From the NCBI GenBank assembly GCA_017541565.1, contig JAFXYU010000034.1:1-5398 (forward strand): a stretch of 5,398 nucleotides of DNA, given 5' to 3'. The DNA comes from a bacterium. GTDB lineage: Bacteria > Cyanobacteriota > Vampirovibrionia > Gastranaerophilales > Gastranaerophilaceae. A program made the translations under genes and the position numbers. The notes beneath the pieces are model-generated. The model searched no databases and had not been told where the DNA came from. It saw only the letters and a list, made by a program, of their open reading frames with translations. Below, piece after piece: positions 1 through 5,398 of the stretch. The first letter of the stretch is position 1, and each line of letters starts with the position of its first letter.

Positions 1-1031
1 ATCCTCTTTTCCAATACGGCAAGTATTTGCAAAACTCTTCCTGTATCAACACCGTTTGCCACCCGCCTCGGCGCAGGATACGGAGTTGTGCCGACCAATG
101 CCTGAATTTCTACCAACAACGGACGCGTTCCTTCGTTTGTGACAATAATCGTACTCCCCGGAGTTTGAGTTTGATTGTATTCTTTTATAAATAACTGGCT
201 CGGATTAATAATCTCAGACAAACCCTGCCCGCCCATCTCAAAAATACCAACTTCTGAAGTATTACCAAAGCGGTTCTTTATCGAACGTAAAATCCTGTAA
301 GTCTTATATCTGTCACCTTCAAATTGAATAACTGTATCAACCATGTGCTCAAGGACTTTAGGTCCGGCAATATTGCCCTCTTTTGTAACATGCCCTATCA
401 CCATTATTGAAACATTTTGACTTTTTGCAATCTCCATAAGAGAATTACAGCATTCTCTAATTTGAGAAACACTCCCTGCAGAACTTTGTATCCTTGTTGT
501 ATAAATTGCCTGAATACTGTCAACTATAACCAAATCAGGATTCAAATCCTCAATATGTTTTTTAATAAGTTCAAAATTCGTTTGGGGATATATATACAGG
601 TTTTCTGACTTAACCCCAAGTCTTTCTGCACGGAGTTTTATCTGAGATGCGGATTCTTCGGCAGATACATACAAAACTCTTTTCCCGTTCTCACACAAAT
701 TTCCTGAAGTCTGAAGCAAAATAGTTGATTTACCAATCCCCGGATCTCCTGCAATCAAGACAAGTGAGCCTTGTACAATTCCGCCTCCCAGAACTCTGTC
801 AAACTCAGAAATTCCTGTTGAAGTTCGTATTTCAAAATTCATTTTTATTTCCGAGAGTTTCAATGGGGGAGTCGTATCATAAACCTGAACCTCAGGTTCT
901 TGTTTCAAATTATCTGCGTCAACTTCTTCAACAAAAGATGCCCAACTCCCGCACTCCGGACACTTGCCCAAATATCCGGCAGTTTCATAACCGCAGTTTT
1001 GACACACATATTTCGACTTAACTTTAGCCAT
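1..1031 (-). CDS. radA: DNA repair protein RadA (partial, C-terminus cut by window edge)
   Basis: RadA (Sms) is a cytoplasmic, RecA-like, DNA-dependent ATPase that promotes branch migration in homologous recombination and repair. The visible 343 residues start MAKVKSKYVC. They contain, in order, a four-cysteine zinc finger (C10, C13, C24, C27), a Walker A motif GDPGIGKS (95-102), a Walker B strand LVIVDS (167-172) and the RadA signature KNRFG (252-256). The reading frame is open to the window edge just as the Lon-protease-like C-terminal domain begins (from about residue 285). RadA is usually about 450 residues, so roughly 110 are missing. The ATG at 1031 gives the canonical N-terminus directly before the zinc finger. 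There is no convincing Shine-Dalgarno sequence, and the lysM-gene stop lies only 6 bp upstream, so translation is probably coupled to that gene. All expected catalytic motifs in the visible part are intact. Confidence 0.97.
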   Translation of the reverse strand, partial: MAKVKSKYVCQNCGYETAGYLGKCPECGSWASFVEEVDADNLKQEPEVQVYDTTPPLKLSEIKMNFEIRTSTGISEFDRVLGGGIVQGSLVLIAGDPGIGKSTILLQTSGNLCENGKRVLYVSAEESASQIKLRAERLGVKSENLYIYPQTNFELIKKHIEDLNPDLVIVDSIQAIYTTRIQSSAGSVSQIRECCNSLMEIAKSQNVSIMVIGHVTKEGNIAGPKVLEHMVDTVIQFEGDRYKTYRILRSIKNRFGNTSEVGIFEMGGQGLSEIINPSQLFIKEYNQTQTPGSTIIVTNEGTRPLLVEIQALVGTTPYPAPRRVANGVDTGRVLQILAVLEKR

Positions 1032-1037
1032 CTTTTA

Positions 1038-1604
1038 TTAGTTAATACCTTTGATAGGGATAATGAGTTTTTGACCTATAGACAAAGCATTCGGATTAGC
1101 CATTTTGTTTGCTTCCTGAATTGCAGTAACCTTGTTCATATCAAAAGTACCGTAAAATCTTATAATAATGCTCTCTAAAGTATCGCCTTCCTTAACCGTA
1201 TATTCTTCGTTTAAAGATAACGGAGCCGCAGGCTTTTTGGATGCACTGTCAGCAGGAATAAATCTGAATTTACCGGAATCTTTGGTAACAGCAGGTGCTT
1301 TAGGTGCAACAATACTGTCGTCTTTCGGAGTAGAAATATTTATCAAAAGACTTACAAAAGTAGTGATAATAAGAGTAATAATAACACCTGCAACAAGACC
1401 TGTTACGAAATACACCTGAGGTGCTTTTTCATTTCTCTGCTGCTTAACACCAAAAGACTGCCAAAGAGCATCTAACTCACGATTTTTACTCTGCGTTCTA
1501 TAAAAATCTTCATTCTGATGTTCTCTGTTATAACGGTTCAGAGCCTCCATCATTGCAACCTTTTCTCTGGTTATGTTTGATCTTCTTAGTGTCGTGCTTT
1601 TCAT
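1038..1604 (-). CDS. Single-pass membrane protein with C-terminal LysM domain
   Basis: This 188-residue protein has three parts. Residues 1-63 are hydrophilic and rich in Arg, Lys, Glu and Asn, and are predicted cytoplasmic. Residues about 64-90 form one hydrophobic membrane helix (from VYFVTGLVAG to VSLLINI). A Pro/Ala/Lys-rich linker (about 92-130) leads to one LysM domain (about 135-184), recognisable from YTVKEGDTLESI at its start and NPNALSIGQKLIIP at its end. LysM domains bind N-acetylglucosamine-containing glycans, usually peptidoglycan. The positive N-terminus favours an N-in topology with the LysM domain outside the cytoplasmic membrane. No catalytic domain is present, so a wall-tethering or scaffold role is inferred, not shown. 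The gene has its own promoter and a good ribosome binding site, and radA follows after 6 bp. I do not recognise a named family for the N-terminal part. Confidence 0.93.
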   Translation of the reverse strand: MKSTTLRRSNITREKVAMMEALNRYNREHQNEDFYRTQSKNRELDALWQSFGVKQQRNEKAPQVYFVTGLVAGVIITLIITTFVSLLINISTPKDDSIVAPKAPAVTKDSGKFRFIPADSASKKPAAPLSLNEEYTVKEGDTLESIIIRFYGTFDMNKVTAIQEANKMANPNALSIGQKLIIPIKGIN

Positions 1605-1608
1605 AATT

Positions 1609-1614
1609 CCTCAC
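1609..1614 (-). promoter_or_regulatory. Ribosome binding site of the LysM-protein gene
   Basis: Read on the minus strand, GTGAGG lies 4 nt (AATT) before the ATG at 1604. Its GAGG core is complementary to the 16S rRNA 3' end. The spacing is short but workable. It supports the ATG at 1604 as the start, and it is one of the clearer Shine-Dalgarno sequences in the window. Confidence 0.65.
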
Positions 1615-1619
1615 TATAT

Positions 1620-1663
1620 CACACTATCCTACCTAAAAATTTAGCATAAACCGCAATAGTGTG
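1620..1663. repeat. Perfect 8-bp inverted repeat over the lysM promoter (possible operator)
   Basis: CACACTAT at 1620-1627 and ATAGTGTG at 1656-1663 form a perfect 8-bp inverted repeat with a 28-nt interval; neither arm extends further. One arm overlaps the proposed -35 box (1661-1666) and the other lies just downstream of the proposed -10 box (1638-1643). A further CACTAT at 1612-1617 lies exactly 10 bp from the CACTAT at 1622-1627, one helical turn apart and in the same orientation. This arrangement resembles an operator for a dimeric or cooperative repressor. A weak mRNA hairpin is unlikely because one arm lies in the -35 region, upstream of the start of transcription. The regulatory role is inferred. 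Confidence 0.4.
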
Positions 1664-1666
1664 CAA
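1638..1666 (-). promoter_or_regulatory. Probable sigma70-type promoter for lysM-radA
   Basis: On the minus strand, TTGCAC (1666-1661) is followed by a 17-nt spacer and TAAATT (1643-1638). A TG two bases upstream of the -10 (TGC-TAAATT, 1646-1638) gives an extended -10 element, which can compensate for a -35 matching TTGACA at only three positions. Transcription would start near 1631, leaving a 5' leader of about 27 nt that carries the GAGG ribosome binding site. It lies in the only intergenic gap of more than a few bases between genes in the window. Confidence 0.55.
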
Positions 1667-1693
1667 ATTTGTTAAGTTTTATGTAAAGTTTTA

Positions 1694-2548
1694 TTAAGAA
1701 TTAATGGAAAAATAGACTTCCTTTAATCGTTTTTTGCTTATGTGCGTATACAATTGAGTGGTTGAAACGTCACTGTGTCCCAGAAGTTCCTGCACAACTC
1801 GCAAATCCGCACCGTTTTCTATAAGATGAGTTGCAAAACTATGTCTTAGCGTATGAGGTGAAATGTTTTTATGGATTTGCTGCCCTTGGGCATGTATAAA
1901 GTTATAAACGTATTGTCTGGTAATAAATTTTCCTGAACCATATATCAGCAGTTTTTTTGTATCAAGTCCGTATTTTTTAACCAAGATTTCACGCTCGGGC
2001 AAATACTCCTCAACAACTCTTTTTGCAGTTTCTCCGATTGGTATAATTCTTTCTTTTGAGCCTTTACCAAAGCAGCGGACGTATTTTGAGTTTAAATCAA
2101 TGTCGCCGACTTTAAGATTTACTAATTCCGAAACCCTTAGTCCGCAACTATATAAAAGTTCCATAATCACATGTTCCAGCGGCGTCAGATTGTTATGGAG
2201 CATTTCTTCTATTTCCTTTATTGAACAAACCTTCGGAAGCCTTTGAGGTACTTTGGGTTGCTCAAGCGTCGCCGCAGGATTTTTCTCAATCAAGCCGATT
2301 GAATTTGCCCACTTAAAAAAACCTCTTAATGATGCCACTTTTCTTATTATACTTGTCGGTGCAAGTCCCTGCTCGCGGAGTTTACGAATATAAGAATTAA
2401 TAGACAGCCTGTCTGCATCATTTAATGTTTCCGCACCAATAGAATCCGCAAAATACTCAAGGTCTCTTCGATACGCATCAATCGTGTTTTGCGAAAGACC
2501 TTTTTCCAACTCCAAATATTCAATATATTCACTTATTGCCTGATACAT
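1694..2548 (-). CDS. xerD: Xer tyrosine recombinase (XerD-like)
   Basis: Site-specific tyrosine recombinase of the XerC/XerD family, which resolves chromosome dimers at dif sites during cell division. The 284-residue protein has an N-terminal core-binding domain (about 1-90, with YLELEKGLSQNTIDAYRRDL) and a C-terminal catalytic domain. All six active-site residues are present: R138 (GLRVSEL), K162 (GKGSKER), H232 and R235 (HTLRHSF), H258 (LLGHSD) and the nucleophile Y267 (QLYTHI). Their spacing matches E. coli XerD. The LEQPK...LP linker and HSDVSTTQLYTH lean towards XerD rather than XerC, but the two cannot be separated firmly without a tree. The C-terminus ends KEVYFSINS and lacks the usual HPRA tail. 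The gene starts 3 bp after the dacB-like stop with no good Shine-Dalgarno sequence, so translational coupling is likely. No mobile-element features surround it, which argues for the chromosomal Xer rather than a phage integrase. Confidence 0.93.
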   Translation of the reverse strand: MYQAISEYIEYLELEKGLSQNTIDAYRRDLEYFADSIGAETLNDADRLSINSYIRKLREQGLAPTSIIRKVASLRGFFKWANSIGLIEKNPAATLEQPKVPQRLPKVCSIKEIEEMLHNNLTPLEHVIMELLYSCGLRVSELVNLKVGDIDLNSKYVRCFGKGSKERIIPIGETAKRVVEEYLPEREILVKKYGLDTKKLLIYGSGKFITRQYVYNFIHAQGQQIHKNISPHTLRHSFATHLIENGADLRVVQELLGHSDVSTTQLYTHISKKRLKEVYFSINS

Positions 2549-2551
2549 ACT

Positions 2552-3874
2552 CTACTTTTTCAAATAAACTTCTCTCAGAAGATAATCCTCAAGATTTTTC
2601 TTTTCTGACTCGGAAGATTTCGGGTCATTTATAATAATACAAAAAACGTATTTATTACCGTTTTTAGTATTCAAGTATCCTGCAATTGAACTTATGTCAC
2701 TCAGAGTTCCGGTTTTTGCTCTCAAATCCTCCTTCATCGGAATCATACGATTTTCAAGAGTTCCTTCACCGGGAATTGCCATTTTGGAAAGGGTAGTATT
2801 GTTCTTGGATTTTATAAGATATTCCGTTATAAAATCCGCATCAACAAGGTTATTTTTAGAAACTCCGCTTGAATCCACAAGTCTTATCCGTTCATAATCC
2901 AAACCGAGTTTTTCATAATATGAATTATAGAGTTTTACGGCATTTGTGTCCGTTCCCGCTCCGCAAGTTTTATTTGCCGCAAGTTTCCCAACCGTTTCCG
3001 AAATCATATTGTTACTGTTTTTAAGAATTTCATTTTCAGCAGGCTGTATCGGGTGAGAGATTTTTGTAATTAATACATCCGTCGGTTTTAATTTTGTACT
3101 TTCAAAATGTGCTTTTATATAAATATTTTTGCTTTCAAGTGCTTGAGTCAATTTCATATAAAAGTAGCGTTTTAAGTTTTTTACCGGAATTGAACATGTA
3201 TAAGGTTTTGATACTGTACCTGATAGAGTCAAAGTATTGGAAGATATTGAACTATCTCTTGAAACAGTAACTTTGTTTGTGTTTCCGACCTGAACATTAT
3301 TGAAAAAAACTATGGGATATTTGCTAGGATTGATTACAATCGTTTTTCCTTCCTGAGGCATTACGGTAATTTTAATCAAATTGTCATCAAGGTTATATGC
3401 ACTAAATCTGGGCATATAAACATTCAAATCGTCATCCCATTGCCAGCCTTCGCCCCAATCTTTGGAATCTATAATTGAATCATCAATATAGATTTTTTGG
3501 ACGGTCTGTTTATCAATACAAGTAACAAGTTTTTTTAAATCAGAATAGTCAAAAAACGGATCAGCGCCGAGTTTTATTACATAAGAGTCATTTCCTCTTT
3601 TATAGATTGCCGTGCTAAATTCATAATTTTCACCTAAAACATCCATAGCCGGAGGAAGTGTCAAAATCTTCTGTACCGATGCGGGGTGCATAAGAATCTT
3701 CTCATTCATATTGAACAAAGGCTTTCCTGTGTTTAGATTTTTTATTGATACAGAAATTGAATTTTTTGAAATCCCAGAATCCGATATAACGGCATTCAAA
3801 TCACTCTTTACGCTTCTTGCATTAACGGCAAGAGCAAACAGTAATGTGAAGAATAATGCAATCAGTTTTTTCAT
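2552..3874 (-). CDS. dacB: D-alanyl-D-alanine carboxypeptidase/endopeptidase, PBP4 (DacB) family
   Basis: Class C low-molecular-weight penicillin-binding protein, peptidase family S13. These enzymes act outside the cytoplasmic membrane, removing the terminal D-Ala from peptidoglycan pentapeptides and cleaving peptide cross-links. The 440-residue protein begins with a Sec signal peptide (MKKLIALFF..., likely cut after A19 in VNA-RS). All three penicillin-binding motifs are present: SVQK with nucleophile S66 and K69, SNN at 287-289, and KTG at 387-389. The long insert between the first two motifs is typical of PBP4 (domains II and III), and the length is near that of E. coli PBP4 (477). No transmembrane anchor or C-terminal amphipathic helix is obvious, so it is probably soluble or loosely attached in the periplasm. 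The ATG overlaps the upstream hydrolase stop (ATGA), and a GAGG lies 10 nt upstream. This indicates a tight operon with coupled translation. Confidence 0.95.
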   Translation of the reverse strand: MKKLIALFFTLLFALAVNARSVKSDLNAVISDSGISKNSISVSIKNLNTGKPLFNMNEKILMHPASVQKILTLPPAMDVLGENYEFSTAIYKRGNDSYVIKLGADPFFDYSDLKKLVTCIDKQTVQKIYIDDSIIDSKDWGEGWQWDDDLNVYMPRFSAYNLDDNLIKITVMPQEGKTIVINPSKYPIVFFNNVQVGNTNKVTVSRDSSISSNTLTLSGTVSKPYTCSIPVKNLKRYFYMKLTQALESKNIYIKAHFESTKLKPTDVLITKISHPIQPAENEILKNSNNMISETVGKLAANKTCGAGTDTNAVKLYNSYYEKLGLDYERIRLVDSSGVSKNNLVDADFITEYLIKSKNNTTLSKMAIPGEGTLENRMIPMKEDLRAKTGTLSDISSIAGYLNTKNGNKYVFCIIINDPKSSESEKKNLEDYLLREVYLKK

Positions 3875-4701
3875 TTCGTAATAACCTCATAAGAATCTCT
3901 AATATCCCGCAAAACAGTACATTTTGATCTAAAATCGTACATATTCATCAGGTTTGCTTCGGCATAAACTCCGCCTTCAATTTCTTCAATCTCATCCATA
4001 ATATTGCCTTGATAATCAATAATCATGGAGTGACCGAGATTTTCCGAACCGTCAGCAAGAAGTCCCGTTTGGGTGAGCGCAATCATATACGATTGATTTT
4101 CCACCGCTCTTGATGCTGTCATTGTATCCCACGGGATTTTTTTGTGTTTTCCCCACGCAGCGAGATTGGCGAGAATATCCGCACCGGCTTTTCTGTATGC
4201 ACGGAAAATTTCGGGGAAACGAATGTCATAACATATTGTAAGCCCTATTTTTACCCCTTCAATTTCTACCATAACAGGGTTTGAACCTTTTGTAATTATT
4301 TCACCCTCATTATCTCCGTAATATGAATACAGGTGATTTTTATCATAAATTGCTTTCACTTCTCCTTCGCGGGTGATTACGGGACAAGAGTTAAAATATT
4401 TATCCCCGTCTTTTCTTATAAAACTTCCGCCGATTATATTTACTTTGTATTCTTTTGCAATCTCTTTAAGCATCTCTACGGCAGAAGAACTTTCCAAAGT
4501 CTCGGCCGTTTCTTTAAAAACGGGCGGATGCCATCCGCAAGTCCATACTTCGGGCAGAAAAACAAAATCCGCGCCCGAATATTTTTCAATGTTGGCACGA
4601 AGCAGATTTTTCATTGTATCAATATTCAGTTGTAGATCCCCGATTACGGATTCCATCTGTATTGCGAGGAGGCTGACCTTTTCCTTTTCCATAATCCCCA
4701 T
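3871..4701 (-). CDS. Carbon-nitrogen hydrolase (nitrilase superfamily, omega-amidase-like)
   Basis: Cytoplasmic amidase of the nitrilase superfamily, which hydrolyses C-N bonds of amides through a covalent thioester. The 276-residue length is typical. The Glu-Lys-Cys triad is visible: E51 (FLPEVW), K121 (YDKNHLY) and C157 (LTICYDIRFPE). The CYDIRFPE block and the AAWG...W..M..ASRAVENQ region resemble the omega-amidase/Nit2/YafV branch, which deaminates alpha-keto acid amides formed by transaminases. The true substrate cannot be read from the sequence. It is not apolipoprotein N-acyltransferase (Lnt), because it has no membrane helices. The start at 4701 is supported by AAAGAAG 7 nt upstream; the ATG at 4692 is the alternative and has poorer spacing. 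Its first 58 bp overlap the acyltransferase gene in another frame, and its stop overlaps the dacB start by 4 bp. Confidence 0.94.
   Translation of the reverse strand: MGIMEKEKVSLLAIQMESVIGDLQLNIDTMKNLLRANIEKYSGADFVFLPEVWTCGWHPPVFKETAETLESSSAVEMLKEIAKEYKVNIIGGSFIRKDGDKYFNSCPVITREGEVKAIYDKNHLYSYYGDNEGEIITKGSNPVMVEIEGVKIGLTICYDIRFPEIFRAYRKAGADILANLAAWGKHKKIPWDTMTASRAVENQSYMIALTQTGLLADGSENLGHSMIIDYQGNIMDEIEEIEGGVYAEANLMNMYDFRSKCTVLRDIRDSYEVITK
3885..3888 (-). promoter_or_regulatory. Ribosome binding site of dacB inside the hydrolase 3' end
   Basis: On the minus strand, GAGG sits 10 nt before the dacB ATG at 3874, within the last codons of the upstream hydrolase. The spacing is slightly long but acceptable. 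Together with the ATGA stop/start overlap it fixes the dacB start and supports coupled translation. Confidence 0.55.
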
Positions 4702-5348
4702 TTATATACTTCTTTATACGCTTCCGGTGCTCGCCTTTCCAAATCCTCAAGACTTGCCTGAAGTTTCAATCTTATTTCTTCTTCATCGCAGTCTTCGGGA
4801 ACATAAATCGGATCGCCGTACAAGTTTATCAAATTTGTATCAAAAATCGGCATTCTGAGTGAATCCCAAGAAGGAAATTTTGCAAATGTAAAGTTTTCCG
4901 AGTACCAATAAATAGGAACAATCGGAACTCCCGCCATTTTTGCAATTTTCACAACACCGTCTTTTACAACTCTTGCCGGTCCGTGAGGACCGTCTACCAT
5001 CATTGCTCCGTTTTCACCGGATTTAAGTGCCGAAATCATCTGCATGGTTGCTTCTACCGCACCTTTTTTACCCTTTGAACCGCGGATAGTCTTAAAACCC
5101 CATTTTTCAACCACTTGAGCAATAATTTCACCGTCACGAGAACGACTTATCAGTACATTAAGTTTTGACCTGTTTTGAACCCCGTGGATGCACATCTGGT
5201 GGCAGTGCCACATTGCATACATGCAAGGTGAAACATTATCAGGGTGATTAACCTCAACTATGTGAGTAAAAAATTCCTGCAACCTAAAAATTCTGTATAC
5301 AAGATTTGAAACCCTGTCTGCGTTTTTTCCTCTGAGCAATTTAACCAT
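4644..5348 (-). CDS. DUF374 lysophospholipid/lipid A late acyltransferase-like protein
   Basis: Member of the DUF374 family (PF04028), related to PlsC-type acyltransferases. Some epsilonproteobacterial members (LpxJ) act as secondary lipid A acyltransferases, so transfer of an acyl chain to lipid A or a lysolipid at the inner face of the cytoplasmic membrane is the likely role; the substrate here is inferred. In the 234 residues I see MWHCH with candidate catalytic H48, SRSRDGE (68-74), the RGS motif (89-91), VDGPHGP (118-124) and the hydrophobic VPIVPIYW strand (141-148). This order is characteristic of the family. There is no N-terminal membrane helix. The ATG at 5348 is the first start after an in-frame stop (TAG, 5363-5361). 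There is no Shine-Dalgarno sequence, and a -10 box lies 6 nt upstream, implying a leaderless mRNA. The last 19 codons overlap the hydrolase gene and encode a basic tail (KWGLWKRKRSASSQYRWNP). Confidence 0.9.
   Translation of the reverse strand: MVKLLRGKNADRVSNLVYRIFRLQEFFTHIVEVNHPDNVSPCMYAMWHCHQMCIHGVQNRSKLNVLISRSRDGEIIAQVVEKWGFKTIRGSKGKKGAVEATMQMISALKSGENGAMMVDGPHGPARVVKDGVVKIAKMAGVPIVPIYWYSENFTFAKFPSWDSLRMPIFDTNLINLYGDPIYVPEDCDEEEIRLKLQASLEDLERRAPEAYKEVYKWGLWKRKRSASSQYRWNP
4709..4715 (-). promoter_or_regulatory. Probable ribosome binding site of the carbon-nitrogen hydrolase
   Basis: AAAGAAG on the minus strand lies 7 nt before the ATG at 4701, within the 3' part of the acyltransferase gene. 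It is a weak Shine-Dalgarno match but well placed. The next in-frame ATG (4692) has only GGGG three bases before it, which is too close, so this site favours the 4701 start. Confidence 0.4.
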
Positions 5349-5354
5349 AGGTCT

Positions 5355-5384
5355 ATTATACTATGATAAAAAACATTAGGGCAA
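5355..5384 (-). promoter_or_regulatory. Sigma70-type promoter of the acyltransferase-hydrolase-dacB-xer operon, probably leaderless
   Basis: On the minus strand, TTGCCC (5384-5379, four of six matches to TTGACA) is followed by an 18-nt spacer and a perfect TATAAT (5360-5355). Only six bases (AGACCT) separate the -10 box from the ATG at 5348. Since transcription normally starts about seven bases after the -10, the transcript should begin at or next to the A of the start codon. A 5-bp inverted repeat, CATAG (5346-5350) and CTATG (5361-5365), brackets the -10 box. The remaining bases up to 5398 show no further feature. Confidence 0.65.
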
Positions 5385-5398
5385 GAACTTTTGTCGGG

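Noticed and set aside
725..1178. Two overlapping plus-strand open frames (725-1021 and 900-1178) opposite radA and the lysM gene.
   Set aside because: The minus-strand genes here show clear zinc finger, Walker and LysM motifs. The plus-strand products are low-complexity with no family resemblance.
1671..1696. Possible intrinsic terminator between xer and the lysM gene.
   Set aside because: The stretch holds only an AAAACTT direct repeat and no GC-rich stem with a U-tract. The 8-bp inverted repeat further on has a 28-nt interval and overlaps the promoter.
1694..2548. Phage or integron integrase and a mobile element.
   Set aside because: The protein has Xer-type length and motifs, sits inside a tight housekeeping operon, and there are no flanking att repeats, tRNA, transposase or cassette genes.
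4524..4538. Near-perfect palindrome GCGGATGCCATCCGC, a possible hairpin or terminator.
   Set aside because: It lies inside the hydrolase coding region (codons for the GWHP stretch), has almost no loop and no following U-run. Codon constraint explains it.
3871..4701. Apolipoprotein N-acyltransferase (Lnt) as the envelope-related nitrilase.
   Set aside because: Lnt carries several membrane helices before its nitrilase domain. This protein is a 276-residue soluble nitrilase fold only.
4373..4858. A 161-codon plus-strand open frame opposite the hydrolase and acyltransferase genes.
   Set aside because: It is antisense to two genes with intact catalytic motifs, has no recognisable domain or ribosome binding site, and is a shadow frame.

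Overview
The window is AT-rich (roughly 38-40% GC by eye), gene-dense, bacterial chromosomal DNA. All six genes lie on the minus strand, so the biological reading order runs from position 5398 down to 1. The gene content is housekeeping and cell envelope: a lipid A late-acyltransferase-like (DUF374) protein, a PBP4-type D-Ala-D-Ala carboxypeptidase, a Xer recombinase and RadA. A DUF374 acyltransferase beside a PBP4-class enzyme with a signal peptide suggests a diderm (outer-membrane) bacterium. The AT-rich style and gene set would fit a gut Vampirovibrionia/Gastranaerophilales ('Melainabacteria') genome, but I cannot establish the lineage from this sequence and hold that assignment with low confidence.

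Layout in transcription order. (1) A strong sigma70-type promoter (5384-5355) lies directly against the start codon of the DUF374 acyltransferase gene (5348-4644), which suggests a leaderless mRNA. (2) A carbon-nitrogen hydrolase (4701-3871) overlaps the acyltransferase by 58 bp in another frame. (3) A PBP4/DacB-type enzyme (3874-2552) starts in a 4-bp ATGA overlap with the hydrolase stop. (4) A Xer tyrosine recombinase (2548-1694) follows after 3 bp. These four genes look like one tightly packed operon. (5) An 89-bp gap (1693-1605) holds a second promoter, a perfect 8-bp inverted repeat and a clear Shine-Dalgarno sequence. (6) A single-pass membrane protein with a C-terminal LysM domain (1604-1038) follows, and then, after 6 bp, radA (1031 to beyond the window edge, about three quarters present). 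No intrinsic terminator was found anywhere in the window, so the upstream operon may read through into lysM-radA.

Functionally the first operon joins outer-membrane lipid acylation, peptidoglycan trimming, a soluble amidase and chromosome dimer resolution. The second joins a peptidoglycan-binding membrane protein with a recombination/repair ATPase. I see no mobile element, CRISPR array, RNA gene, defence system or other clearly new system. The points most worth a second look are the leaderless promoter, the 58-bp dual-coding overlap, the operator-like repeats before the lysM gene, and the unusual C-terminus of Xer with a dif-half-site-like motif just beyond its stop codon.
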